A DNA stretch of 64,000 nt from NCBI GenBank assembly GCA_035328405.1, contig DAOLIT010000012.1:1-64000 (forward strand), given 5' to 3'. The notes beneath the pieces were generated by a model. It saw nothing but the letters and a program-made list of their open reading frames with translations, made no database searches and was not told the DNA's origin. Shown piece by piece: positions 54,101-62,389 of the stretch; positions within the stretch are counted from its first letter, which is position 1, and each line of letters starts with the position of its first letter. A program made the translations under genes and the position numbers. This DNA comes from JAEUKA01 sp035328405 (GTDB lineage Bacteria; Myxococcota_A; Polyangia; Palsa-1104; JAEUJZ01).

Positions 54101-54257
54101 AGGACATGGTGCGACGTTCACAGTAGAGCTACCTTTGACTGCCGAGCAAAAGCGAAGTGAGGATGTGAATGCGGATGCGTCCGATTCCTCATCGGCTGAT
54201 GCAGATCGCTCCCAAATGCGGGTGGCCAATACAGCGCCAGCGCAGAGGCACCCATGA
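51186..54257 (+). CDS. Na+/solute symporter-histidine kinase fusion
   Basis: 1023 residues. Residues 1-500 form an SSS-type sodium symporter with about 13 helices (ISARYGKSQAVAALC, MLPRQFH-like FLPRQFHVAVVENS, then further helices). A helical linker with coiled coil (about 640-715) leads to the kinase: H-box NILHNVGNVLNSVNTS (about 728-743), N-box QILVNLISNARHAM, G1 DTGIGISAENLGKLF and G2 EGHGFGLH. The HNVGN H-box is a known variant. The layout recalls CbrA-type transporter-sensors. The start is TTG 51186 with GGAGG upstream. The receiver protein of the same operon is the likely partner. Confidence 0.88.
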   Translation: MISQAGLIVVVLVYVGFLFLIAQVAERAAQSGRSWTFHSSIYSLGLAVYCTTWTYYGSVGKAATDGMLWLTIYLGPTLALTLAPLVLRSIVRIKARHKVTSIADFISARYGKSQAVAALCTVMLLIGIVPYLALQLKAVTGTFALMTKGAGAGEIISPIVIVLMFGFTVVFGIRRLDPTERHPGMMVSLAVESIVKLVAFLAAGAFVTWTLFTGPAEFLDKLAVALPKTVPFLGRCTGPQLLNWATYLLLATCAFMFLPRQFHVAVVENSDEKQLRTASWLSPLYLFLINIFVLPIALGGLLLAPKGISPDQYVLSLPMLQGHRTLSIFVFVGGFSAAIGMIMVETMTMATMVSNHLFLPLLDASPTLWRFRRHLLYARWFAAALLIGASYLFEVKVGRSVMLVSIGMLSFAAVTQFLPVMLGGLYWKEGNRTGALWGVGAGFLIWTYTLFLPTFVRSGWLPKALLTDGPFGIAGLRPEALFGLSGIPNLAHGTLWSLLFNSLGYVLGSLLSKTSIEERRLSEEFLGAQAKVDLGEEEGTLPLAEKVAAIETILKRYFSSVVAKEMVQTALVSLKLADKETIGAVELAELHRVVERHLGGSVGAAAAHSAMMELRSGVSAQESQALAKVYAKILASMNMAPSELRRKVDFYQERESLLRQQASELRQKMDALDLEVTERRKAEKALQELNEQLEGRVLERTKALKEAQKRLLDAAHRAGRAEIATNILHNVGNVLNSVNTSIVTMLSLFGKSRMPVFSKLAKLIEDKKKGDLGNYLSVDPKGKQVPDLVVALAGNLQDEQALLKAELEQLAKNIEHIKAIISVQQSHARASRVFETIDVRSLVDDAIRVNIAGLDHARIEVVRDYDDLPDVTLEKHKLLQILVNLISNARHAMVPNPPEKERVLRVSVKPIAGDRFRISVKDTGIGISAENLGKLFQHGFTTRSEGHGFGLHASSLAAKQMDGQVTAGSDGPGHGATFTVELPLTAEQKRSEDVNADASDSSSADADRSQMRVANTAPAQRHP

Positions 54258-54514
54258 GCATGGCATCAACAGAGGAACTGCGCGCCGAACTCTGTCGGAT
54301 TTCGGGGCTGTCACAACTCCTGGCCCCGGGAGTATTGCGCCGGGCTCTGGTTGATTGTGGTGTCACGCCAGAGAACGCCACCGCGCGCGATTTTCTGAAA
54401 GCGTTGCCAAAATTGGAAGCCCGGATGCGAGCCTATTTGTTGCCCGACGAAGTGGAACGGAGGCTCCTTCAAATGCGCAGACTGATCGAAAAACAGGCGG
54501 GAGGGAGAATCTAG
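54254..54514 (+). CDS. Small helical protein in the signalling operon
   Basis: 86 residues, hydrophilic and helical (MASTEELRAELCRISGLSQLL and a C-terminal EVERRLLQMRRLIEKQ helix). Its ATG overlaps the kinase stop (ATGA) and it ends two bases before the MCP gene, so it belongs to the operon. No family recognised; it could be an adaptor between kinase and MCP. Confidence 0.6.
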   Translation: MSMASTEELRAELCRISGLSQLLAPGVLRRALVDCGVTPENATARDFLKALPKLEARMRAYLLPDEVERRLLQMRRLIEKQAGGRI

Positions 54515-54515
54515 C

Positions 54516-55694
54516 GTGACCGCTCTGTGGTTGTCTCGCCTGCTGCCTCACCGACGGATAGTATTGGGTGCGGTGTTCACTGTTGTTGCTCTGGCAACGA
54601 CATGGTTGCTCGTTCTTCAGGACAACAAAGTGCGGGATGCTTTGCGAAAAAGCACGGGCCCTCATGGACAGAAAAACACGGGCCTGGTGTTTGGTTTGGG
54701 AACTGTTTTCCTCTTGGCCGGTGCGGGTTTTTGGGTGTCTCATCACATGTTTTGTGCATTGGAGACACAGCAAAAGCAAAGAGAACGAGAGTCCTTCTCT
54801 GGTTTGTTTCCCAAGCTGGAGGCGTTGTCTCTGCACTTGTCCCGCACCCTTGCCGAAGTAGAGGACATGGGACGGGTGGCGATCGAAACGGCGCAAAGTG
54901 CGGAACAACAGACGCAACATGTGGCGGACGCTGCAAGTACGCTGGGAGAACTTACCCTTTCAACAACAGACATCGCGCAGGGTGCAGCAGAGGCGGCACG
55001 CATCGCGAGTGATACCAAAGAGGCTGCGGTCAAAGGCGCCCAGCTTGCAGAGTCTGCTTCAAATCAAGTGCAACAGGTCGCAGAATTTGCGCACGAATTG
55101 AATCGCACCGTCGATCGATTGAGTCGGCGGGTTGGCGAAATCGGTGAAATCACGACACTCGTAAAAGACATTGCAGATCAGACCAAATTGCTCGCGCTGA
55201 ACGCATCGATCGAGGCGGCACGCGACAGCGGGCACGCAACGGGGTTTTCCGTGGTGGCAGCAGAGGTCAGGCGTTTGGCGGATTTGACGGTGCGGGAAAC
55301 AGGACAAATCTCGGCGCGGATACGTTCCGTACAGGAAGAAACAGAGCACACCAATCTGTCCATGCAGAAAACGACCAGACAGATTGAGGACATTTTAGGA
55401 AACGTAAAGCATGTCCTCGTGACACTCACTTCGATCGTCGATATCTCGGGTGTATCCAAGGAACAGATTGCACTCCTTGCGGAAGCGGTCGAGCAGCAAT
55501 CGCGCGCCATGAATCGAATTTCGCTGACCATGGAACAGTCCTCGCAGATCTCTGCAAACATCTTGCAGAGAGTGGGGAATGTGAATCCGAAAATCGAGAC
55601 GATGCGTTCTGGACTGCTGCAAATGCAGTCGGATATGCAGTCCGTCGTCCGTGAATTGCCCAAACATCCAACGTCGAAGGAGGGAAAGGGGTGA
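54516..55694 (+). CDS. MCP-type signalling protein without periplasmic sensor
   Basis: 392 residues. Two membrane helices near the start (about 15-35 and 57-77) are separated by only a short loop, so there is no sizeable extracytoplasmic sensor. The rest is the MCP coiled-coil hairpin with the conserved tip (ADQTKLLALNASIEAARDSG and FSVVAAEVRRLADLT, about residues 219-255). It would act on CheA/CheW or on a Che-like pathway, none of which is present here. The GTG start at 54516 has GGGAGGG some 10 bases before. The lipoprotein gene overlaps its stop. Confidence 0.85.
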   Translation: MTALWLSRLLPHRRIVLGAVFTVVALATTWLLVLQDNKVRDALRKSTGPHGQKNTGLVFGLGTVFLLAGAGFWVSHHMFCALETQQKQRERESFSGLFPKLEALSLHLSRTLAEVEDMGRVAIETAQSAEQQTQHVADAASTLGELTLSTTDIAQGAAEAARIASDTKEAAVKGAQLAESASNQVQQVAEFAHELNRTVDRLSRRVGEIGEITTLVKDIADQTKLLALNASIEAARDSGHATGFSVVAAEVRRLADLTVRETGQISARIRSVQEETEHTNLSMQKTTRQIEDILGNVKHVLVTLTSIVDISGVSKEQIALLAEAVEQQSRAMNRISLTMEQSSQISANILQRVGNVNPKIETMRSGLLQMQSDMQSVVRELPKHPTSKEGKG

Positions 55695-56266
55695 TGGTGA
55701 AACAAACTTTGCTTTCCCTGGTGATTGCGCTTGGGCTTTCTTCCTGTGCCGATCCTCCTGATCCGCCGGAAGCTCCCAAGCCGTGTGTGGCTGCGTGCGA
55801 TTGCGAAAAGCTCACGAAGGCACTCAAAGAAGCGCAAGCTCCGGTGCCCTGCGTCCGTGCGGATGCAGTGGAAACCTCTTCTTCGACGGAAAAGAGCCCT
55901 CCCTATGCGTCTGTGCTGCCAAAAGAAGCCGAGTTCGTACAAACAAAGGAACTGGAATGGGAAGACTTCCCAACCTATGCAGAGTCAGCCAGCGCGGCAC
56001 AACTGAAATGGAATCCCAAAACAAAAGGGGTCTCTGGTTTTCTCAAACTACCCAAAAAATTTGATGTGGAGGATATGAAGCATTCTTGTGGCCTCATATC
56101 TTCCGTCCTAAAAGGGAGTGTGTCTGTTCAGTTGGGGGAAGACAAACCCACAACGGTCAAAGCGGGCGGTTTTTTGTTCATTCCTGCAAACACTCCCTAT
56201 CGAATGATCGCAAAGAAAGAAGCGATTCTGTTCTTAACCACCGACGGACCGTTCGCGAGCCGGTAG
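55694..56266 (+). CDS. Lipoprotein with cupin domain
   Basis: 190 residues. The N-terminus is a lipoprotein signal (LGLSSC, Cys18 by rough count) followed by a Pro/Cys-rich stretch (CVAACDCEK). From about residue 100 the pattern LKGSVSVQLGEDKPTTVKAGGFLFIPANTPYRM is a cupin barrel, but the metal-binding His motif is not complete. A periplasmic ligand-binding role next to the SSS-kinase and MCP is a plausible inference. It is the last gene of the operon, with GGAGGG before the ATG (TGATG overlap). Its end overlaps the convergent SprT-like gene by 33 bp. Confidence 0.65.
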   Translation: MVKQTLLSLVIALGLSSCADPPDPPEAPKPCVAACDCEKLTKALKEAQAPVPCVRADAVETSSSTEKSPPYASVLPKEAEFVQTKELEWEDFPTYAESASAAQLKWNPKTKGVSGFLKLPKKFDVEDMKHSCGLISSVLKGSVSVQLGEDKPTTVKAGGFLFIPANTPYRMIAKKEAILFLTTDGPFASR

Positions 56267-57343
56267 TGCCAAATTCTGTGTCCGAAGTGAAGCCGCCTGG
56301 GTCAGGGGTTTGTGCAAAACCAGGCGTTCCCCGGCACGTTCCCCGGCGGATCGAGCAGAGTTTTTGGGCTGTCCTTTGCTTCGGACGTGACGGATGTTGG
56401 GATACCGCTGCCGCAGATAGTGGGAAAGCTCTGCATCGGCCACCCACACAAGCCCCTGTTCCTGTTGTGCAAGATTTTGTTGTTTGAGCCGGTTTGAAAA
56501 ACCCGAAATGACGCCGGACAGAAACGTCCGCCGGTCGCGACGGTTCGCAAGACCCCTTTTGTGCTCGGACCAGAGTCGCTCGGCCTGCTGCGAAAGAAAT
56601 TCGTACACATACGCAGCCATTTCGAGATTTTCGGGTCGTCCCAGAATTTCCAAAATCGATCCGCGCAGGCCGGTCTGTACATCGAAACTCTTTACCCAAA
56701 TGGTTTCGACAAAAAAGTAGCGACCCAAGACCATGGCGATCAAACGGAGGTGCTCATCGACGCGACGGGCGGGCTTGCCCAGGTGCAAAAAACTGTGCGA
56801 CGTCGTTTTCTGCGTCGGAAGTTCCAGGTTGTATTTCAGAAGAAGGTCCTGCGCTTTTTGCATCGCACTCTCGGCTTCGTGCAGATTTTGGCTCTCGGCC
56901 AGGGACAGAAGTCGGGCGATGCGCCGCAGTTTTTGCGCCTGCGGACTCAGGTCCTGTTCAGAACGCGTTGCGGTCTTGGGAAGGCCGGAGCTGCTGGCAT
57001 CGATTCCCCATTTTTTGCAGACAGCCAAAAACGCAGCGCCATGCGCGGTTTCGTCGGTGCGGCCCAACACTTCGTGGACATACTGGTGCGCCATTTCGTG
57101 TTTGAGGACCTCGAGAACGTGTCCCCACGGATGACGAAACACGAGCGCCTCGGACATTTCGAGCGATCGGGTATGCGGTTCCCAGCAACCGAGCCGCGAA
57201 GTTTTTGGAGACAGCGCGATTTGCGGAGGCATGAGGGCGCGACGAAACAGAGTCGCGTTCAACTGGTGCCAGGCACGCAGTAGCTCAGCGACGATCACAG
57301 CAGCAAATTGGGCCGACACAGAATCTGGAAGGGAGGTGTTCAT
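56234..57343 (-). CDS. SprT-like metallopeptidase with DUF2786
   Basis: 369 residues. The zinc site HEMAH (82-86), in KHEMAHQYVHEVLG, lies in an N-terminal SprT-like domain (about 10-130). A DUF2786-type domain follows (KLRRIARLLSLAESQNLHEAESAMQKAQDLLLKY), then about 150 residues of helices. SprT-like proteins act on DNA-protein cross-links or as putative chaperone peptidases. The start at ATG 57343 is preferred over a longer frame (GGGAGGTG upstream). It is convergent with the signalling operon and overlaps its last gene. Confidence 0.75.
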   Translation of the reverse strand: MNTSLPDSVSAQFAAVIVAELLRAWHQLNATLFRRALMPPQIALSPKTSRLGCWEPHTRSLEMSEALVFRHPWGHVLEVLKHEMAHQYVHEVLGRTDETAHGAAFLAVCKKWGIDASSSGLPKTATRSEQDLSPQAQKLRRIARLLSLAESQNLHEAESAMQKAQDLLLKYNLELPTQKTTSHSFLHLGKPARRVDEHLRLIAMVLGRYFFVETIWVKSFDVQTGLRGSILEILGRPENLEMAAYVYEFLSQQAERLWSEHKRGLANRRDRRTFLSGVISGFSNRLKQQNLAQQEQGLVWVADAELSHYLRQRYPNIRHVRSKGQPKNSARSAGERAGERLVLHKPLTQAASLRTQNLALPARERSVGG

Positions 57344-57426
57344 GCGCAGGCCGTTTTTCGCACAAGATGCAGAGAATGTCATGTCGGAGAAGGGGTATGT
57401 CAGACCGGTTCGCTAGGTTCCGGCGC

Positions 57427-58419
57427 ATGACACTTCTTGCGTGGGTTCCTTCCTCCTCTGCTTTCTTCCTTTCCGATTCGGAGTGGGCGCGTTGTGAATG
57501 CCCAAGAACGCGAGCCCTTCTTTCGACCCTGCGACAACAGGGGTTTCCAACACAGGCGCGTTTTGTGCGCGGAACCGAACAGGTCCTTCGCACAGAACAG
57601 GGTGTGCTGGTGGATGTGCTGGATTTTTTTCCGGTGCTGCTGTCGCCGACTGCACAGGTTGAGGCGTCGTCGGATTTGTCGAAACTGTCGGCGATTCTGC
57701 GTCTGGCTCTGTCGGTGGTTTCGGCGGGACAGGCGTGGCCGAAACTCCACAGAATGGGAACGGGCACGCGATACACGGCACGGTGGAGGGCGTCTCTGTC
57801 TGTCAAAGAACGGGAAACGGTGCATCGGTTGGGAAGGAGTATGGGTATAGGGGTCGCAGAACTGTGTACGGTTTTTCCGTCGAGTGATGCCCGATGGCCA
57901 GACACAAGCGGACCCGCGCGAACCTTCCTTTTGCTTCATCAGCTTGTGGATCGGCTTGTGCGCGAAGGTTGCCGCCGGGGGGCCTCTGTCCGTTTGGCAA
58001 ACACCACCGCATCGTCTTTCGAGCAACGCCTTGTGCTGGCGTTGGGGGACGACCGCGCACTTGTGCTGGCCCCCTTGCCGAACGATGAGGCGTTTTCGCG
58101 CAAGCAAGAAGAATTGAACGACTGGTCGAAAGGGGCTCTTTTGGGAGTCCACAAACCGATGCTGTTGTCTCCGTGTGGTTGGGAAGCGGACGAGAGCCTG
58201 ACCCAGGTGTTGGGGCGGTTTATGCGACAGGCAAAAGAACTGTCAGCAGTGCTCGAAAAGGGGTCGGCTGCGCCGCGTATGTTGCCGACGGGTGCCTGGA
58301 AATCAACGTGTACGATTCGGACGGTCGCAACGAATCGGAACGGGACAGACACACTGAAGACGAAAACCCCGCTAAGGCTCCGCGAAAAGGAACAGCCGTC
58401 GTTTCGCTTTGCGGCATAG
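57427..58419 (+). CDS. Orphan SNF2-associated N-terminal domain (DUF3670-like)
   Basis: 330 residues, no membrane segment. The sequence WPKLHRMGTGTRYTARWRASL, the LVDRLVREG block and the LAPLPNDEAF segment resemble the region that stands before the ATPase in bacterial SNF2-type helicases. The protein stops before any helicase motif (no Walker A or DEAH seen in this frame or nearby). It is thus a truncated remnant or an autonomous domain. It is divergent from the SprT-like gene, in a 84-bp gap. Start uncertain. Confidence 0.45.
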   Translation: MTLLAWVPSSSAFFLSDSEWARCECPRTRALLSTLRQQGFPTQARFVRGTEQVLRTEQGVLVDVLDFFPVLLSPTAQVEASSDLSKLSAILRLALSVVSAGQAWPKLHRMGTGTRYTARWRASLSVKERETVHRLGRSMGIGVAELCTVFPSSDARWPDTSGPARTFLLLHQLVDRLVREGCRRGASVRLANTTASSFEQRLVLALGDDRALVLAPLPNDEAFSRKQEELNDWSKGALLGVHKPMLLSPCGWEADESLTQVLGRFMRQAKELSAVLEKGSAAPRMLPTGAWKSTCTIRTVATNRNGTDTLKTKTPLRLREKEQPSFRFAA

Positions 58420-58455
58420 CGCGCGGTTTCCGGGCTGCTTTTTGGATCGATCTGC

Positions 58456-59955
58456 CTAACGACGGTTTTTCCGACGGCGATTGAGTCGAAAATCTGCGAT
58501 CCCGCGCAGCAGCGAACCCACACCGAACCACAGACACAGACCTCCTATCAAAAAGCCGACGACCTGCGGCAACAGGAAGCCCAACGTCCCGAAAGACAAG
58601 AGCGTGATCGCTGCCACGATCGACACGCTCCACGCAGAGCGTTCGTAGCGTCGCCTGAGCGCCACTCCAAGCACAGCGGCGCTGGCCCGCACGACGGCAG
58701 CCCCCGTTCGACCGCTGACGGCCACTTTGGGCGACGGCAACGCCTTTTGTGACGGCGCAGGAACGAGCTGCTCTTTGTCGCTTCTTGCGGTGTTCAAGCT
58801 GGAAGAAGACCGGCGCTTGCGAAGATGCAGCTCGCGGCTTTGCGACAAATCGTGCAAGAACATCGCCTCGGCCACACGACCAAAGGTGGCGTCTTCGATC
58901 ACGACATCGAGCTCCCAGTTCGTGAGCAAACTGGCCAAGTTCAAATTCGACGAACCGACGCGGCACCACTCGCCATCCACGACAGTGGTTTTGGCGTGCA
59001 GCATCGGACCTTGCCATTCAAAAATCCGCACACCCGCTTCCAGCAAACCGATGTACCCGGCACGGCTCGCCCAAGCAATCCACGGTATGTCGGAACGACC
59101 CGGCACCAAAATGCGAACGTCCACGCCGTCTCGCGCCGCTGCGGTCAACGCTTCGTACATCGACGGAGGCGTCAGAAAATAGGCGTCCGTGATGAAAATG
59201 CTCGACGAAGCGTTCGCCAAAAGCACCTGTGTGATTCGATAAATCCGCGACCGGCCAGGCAGACCCGACACGATGCGAAGCGGCACATGGCAACAGGGTT
59301 GGTCCTCCGAAAGCTCGGCGGCAGGCGGAACTTCTGTGCCGCGCGCAAGCACGTCTTCCGGTTCTCGTATCCGAGCAGGAAGCGGGGAACCGGCTTCGCT
59401 CCAAGTCTCATCGAACGTACGACACAATTCGGCGGCAGCCGGTCCTTCAAAACGAACGGCGGTGTCGCGCCACGGAGAAAGACCGCGCTCGGGATGGCCG
59501 GCCCACGGATCGCCCACGCACAAACCCCCGACGTGACCGATTTGTCCGTCGATGCACACCACCTTTCGATGGTTGCGCTTGAGCAAAAGGAGCGGATCGG
59601 ACCATCGCAGCGTCCCAAACGCCCGAACACGAACTCCCGCTCGCTGCATTTTGACCCACAGGCTGCGGCTGGTGCCCAGGCTCCCGACCCAATCGAACAA
59701 GACGAACACCTCGACGCCCGCCAAAGCCCGTTCGCACAGGGCGTCCGAGATTTTCTGACCGATTCGATCGGCTCGGAAAATGTAGTTTTCAAACAGGATG
59801 AAGTGTTTGGCGCGGGCGATGTCTGCAAGCCACGAAGCAAAGACGTTCGGGCCATCGCGAAGAAGGGTGACGGTGTTTCCAGGGATTCGAGGGGAATCCC
59901 CCGCGCGCCGCAAGGCACGTTCAGGGTCGAGCCGGTCTGTGTGTTGGTCGAACAC
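58456..59955 (-). CDS. Phospholipase D / cardiolipin synthase family protein
   Basis: 499 residues with two HKD motifs: His129-Lys131-Asp136 (KRNHRKVVCID) and His320-Lys322-Asp327 (MLHAKTTVVDG). This fits cardiolipin synthases of the ClsB type, without N-terminal membrane helices. Two C-terminal helices (VSIVAAITLLSFGTLGFLL and VVGFLIGGLCLWFGVGSLL) and an Arg-rich end are unusual extras. The GTG at 59955 has AGGGA upstream. ftsH lies 27 bp upstream, so they are probably one transcript. Confidence 0.88.
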   Translation of the reverse strand: MFDQHTDRLDPERALRRAGDSPRIPGNTVTLLRDGPNVFASWLADIARAKHFILFENYIFRADRIGQKISDALCERALAGVEVFVLFDWVGSLGTSRSLWVKMQRAGVRVRAFGTLRWSDPLLLLKRNHRKVVCIDGQIGHVGGLCVGDPWAGHPERGLSPWRDTAVRFEGPAAAELCRTFDETWSEAGSPLPARIREPEDVLARGTEVPPAAELSEDQPCCHVPLRIVSGLPGRSRIYRITQVLLANASSSIFITDAYFLTPPSMYEALTAAARDGVDVRILVPGRSDIPWIAWASRAGYIGLLEAGVRIFEWQGPMLHAKTTVVDGEWCRVGSSNLNLASLLTNWELDVVIEDATFGRVAEAMFLHDLSQSRELHLRKRRSSSSLNTARSDKEQLVPAPSQKALPSPKVAVSGRTGAAVVRASAAVLGVALRRRYERSAWSVSIVAAITLLSFGTLGFLLPQVVGFLIGGLCLWFGVGSLLRGIADFRLNRRRKNRR

Positions 59956-59982
59956 GGCGCGTTCCCTAAAAACCGATCTTTC

Positions 59983-61911
59983 TTAGGCTTTCTCGGGGGT
60001 CAGGACGGGTGGCCTCAAAATCGGCGAGGCGGACGATTTCACCGCCGCAGCATCGTTTTTGGTCGAACGCAAACCCGAAGCAGGTCGCTCGGGCAGCGTG
60101 CCGCCTTTCAGCAGCACTTCGACATCCTCACCGCTCAGCGTTTCGTGGACGAGAAGCGCGCCCGAAACCCGCTTGAGCTGCTCGATGTTGGTCGCCAGCA
60201 GTTCTTTGACCCGACCGTATTGCGCAAGCACGATGCTCTTGACCTCATCGTCAATGATCCGCGCGGTGTCTTCCGAATAGTTTTGGGCTTGCGCAATCTC
60301 GCGCCCCAAAAACACATGTTCGTCTTTGCGACCAAACGTCAGAGGACCGAGTTTGTCGCTCATGCCCCAGTTGCACACCATCTTGCGCGCCAAGTCGGTG
60401 GCATGGTCCAAATCGCTGCCCGCGCCCGTCGTGAGGTGCGAAAACACCAGTTCCTCAGCCACGCGGCCTCCCATCAGCACCGCGATTTTGCTTTCGGCCC
60501 ATTCTTTGGTCGCGTTCAACCGATCTTCGGTCGGAAGCTGCTGCGTCACACCCAGTGCCGGACCTCGCGGAATGATCGTCACGCGATGCACGGGGTCGGT
60601 TCCCGGCAAAAGATGCGCGACCAACGTGTGACCGGCTTCGTGGATCGCCGTGATGTGGCGTTCCTTTTCGGAAATGACCATGGATTTGCGCTCGGGGCCC
60701 ATCAGCACTTTGTCTTTGGCCTCTTCAAAGTCGCGCATTTCCACCATGTCTTTGCCTTTTCGCGCAGCCATGAGCGCCGCCTCATTCACGAGCGACTCGA
60801 GATCGGCCCCGGAAAAACCCGGCGTGCTGCGAGACACAATCGACAGTTCCACATCCGGGCCGAGTGGAACGCGCCGCGCGTGAACCCGCAAAATCCCCTC
60901 GCGACCTTTGACATCCGGCCTGGGAACCACGATGCGGCGATCGAAACGACCGGGCCGCAGAAGCGCGGGGTCCAGCACGTCGGGCCGGTTGGTCGCAGCG
61001 ATCATGATGACGCCATCGTTCGACTCGAAACCGTCCATTTCGACCAGAAGTTGGTTCAGCGTCTGTTCGCGCTCGTCGTGTCCGCCGCCCAGGCCTGCGC
61101 CCCGGTGCCGACCGACTGCATCAATCTCATCAATAAAGATGATGCACGGCGCGCTTCGTTTGCCTTGCTCGAACAGATCGCGGACGCGGCTTGCACCGAC
61201 ACCGACAAACATTTCGACGAAATCGCTGCCCGAGATGCTGAAAAACGGCACGCCTGCCTCGCCCGCAATCGCCCTCGCCAAAAGCGTTTTGCCCGTGCCC
61301 GGCGGTCCCATCATGAGCACGCCTTTCGGAATGCGTCCGCCGAGTCGAGTGAACTTTTTGGGGTCTTTTAAGAATGCGATGATTTCTTCGACTTCATCCT
61401 TGGCTTCCTCAACGCCTGCCACATCGGCGAACGTGACCTTGTGTTGGTTTTCCGCCATAAAGCGCGCCTTGGCTTTGCCAAAACTCATCGCTTTTCCGCC
61501 GCTCGCTTGAAGCTGCCGCATCATCACGAAGAACAGCACGACGACCAGAATCATCGGCAGCACTGTCGAGAGAATCATCATGATGATTCCGCCCTCGACC
61601 GGCTTTTCGATTTCGTAGTGAATTTTGGCTTTGTCGAGCGCGGCCAGCACTTGCGCATGCGCGGCTTCAGACGGGCCGACCACGCGCGCCCGGTCTTTCG
61701 GAGGCTGTTCGTTGTAGGTGATGTGAAATTCTTGACCGTCGATCTTGACCGACTTGATGTGTTTGCCGTTTGTTTCGACTTCCTGCATGAACTCAGAAAA
61801 GCTCGGTTTCTTTTCCTCGGTCATCCGAGCCGACGAGATGAGCTGATAGGCCGCGATAGACGCCAGACCCATCATGATCCAAACCAAAATTGTCTTGTGT
61901 GACTGCCGCAA
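59983..61911 (-). CDS. ftsH: ATP-dependent zinc metalloprotease FtsH
   Basis: 642 residues, full length. Two N-terminal membrane helices bracket a periplasmic region. The AAA+ domain has Walker A GPPGTGKT (202-209), Walker B FIDEIDA and the SRH near 308-330. The protease site is HEAGH (424-428). FtsH degrades misfolded membrane and regulatory proteins. The start appears to be TTG 61911 with AGAGG six bases upstream. The C-terminus has a Lys/Ser/Pro-rich tail. Confidence 0.95.
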   Translation of the reverse strand: MRQSHKTILVWIMMGLASIAAYQLISSARMTEEKKPSFSEFMQEVETNGKHIKSVKIDGQEFHITYNEQPPKDRARVVGPSEAAHAQVLAALDKAKIHYEIEKPVEGGIIMMILSTVLPMILVVVLFFVMMRQLQASGGKAMSFGKAKARFMAENQHKVTFADVAGVEEAKDEVEEIIAFLKDPKKFTRLGGRIPKGVLMMGPPGTGKTLLARAIAGEAGVPFFSISGSDFVEMFVGVGASRVRDLFEQGKRSAPCIIFIDEIDAVGRHRGAGLGGGHDEREQTLNQLLVEMDGFESNDGVIMIAATNRPDVLDPALLRPGRFDRRIVVPRPDVKGREGILRVHARRVPLGPDVELSIVSRSTPGFSGADLESLVNEAALMAARKGKDMVEMRDFEEAKDKVLMGPERKSMVISEKERHITAIHEAGHTLVAHLLPGTDPVHRVTIIPRGPALGVTQQLPTEDRLNATKEWAESKIAVLMGGRVAEELVFSHLTTGAGSDLDHATDLARKMVCNWGMSDKLGPLTFGRKDEHVFLGREIAQAQNYSEDTARIIDDEVKSIVLAQYGRVKELLATNIEQLKRVSGALLVHETLSGEDVEVLLKGGTLPERPASGLRSTKNDAAAVKSSASPILRPPVLTPEKA

Positions 61912-62111
61912 AGGGAACCTCTGTGTTTCGACGTTGGGCGCGAAAGGAATGAAAGCTTACTTAAGACCGCTTCTTCCTGCCAGCCAGAGGGAACGCTGTT
62001 TCCATTTTGGCGGAAAGAAACCCGGCGAAAAGAAAACTTCGCCAGGTGATCCGATGCCCGTCGAGCCCGAGCAACCGCAAGAAAACCGATTCGCGCCTGC
62101 TTGTCCGATTC

Positions 62112-62324
62112 TTAGCCGCCGTCGAACATCGCACCTTGTTGCCAACTGGCGAGACGCAGGTCCGGGTTGCCCGGCGTCAAAAGCCACGTCAACACGCGCT
62201 TCATCGCCGACACTGCCGCCTGAAACAGCGAACCTTGCGTCTCCGAACACGGGTCGCCCGTCGAAGTCGAGCAAGCCGCCAGGATTTCGATTTGAGACAA
62301 GTTGTGAAAGTTTGCGGTGAACAT
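62112..62324 (-). CDS. Small protein, sigma-54 driven
   Basis: 70 residues, starting MFTANFHNLSQIEIL, with two cysteines (18 and 26), a Gly/Ser/Thr-rich middle and a hydrophobic helix (MKRVLTWLLTPG). GAGGAGG precedes the ATG at 62324, and a consensus sigma-54 promoter stands just before. The protein is not recognised. It has a secretion-incompatible start, so export by a type I or other leader-dependent system, or a cytoplasmic role, are all open. Confidence 0.6.
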   Translation of the reverse strand: MFTANFHNLSQIEILAACSTSTGDPCSETQGSLFQAAVSAMKRVLTWLLTPGNPDLRLASWQQGAMFDGG

Positions 62325-62357
62325 GGTGGCCTCCTCGTGTTTTCGTTTTCATGCAAT

Positions 62358-62374
62358 CGCAGGAGGAATGCCAA
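62358..62374 (-). promoter_or_regulatory. Sigma-54 (-24/-12) promoter
   Basis: On the minus strand, TTGGCATTCCTCCTGCG has GG (62372-62371) and GC (62360-62359) ten bases apart. The predicted start near 62347 leaves a 22-base leader before the 70-aa protein's ATG at 62324. Confidence 0.75.
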
Positions 62375-62389
62375 CCACCACACCGTCGA

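Noticed and set aside
58825..61371. 848-codon plus-strand open frame across ftsH and the cardiolipin synthase gene
   Set aside because: Antisense to two well-supported genes; no recognisable domain.
61940..61985. GG-N10-GC arrangement upstream of ftsH (minus strand, near 61970)
   Set aside because: Only the GG and GC pairs fit; the flanking bases do not match the sigma-54 boxes.
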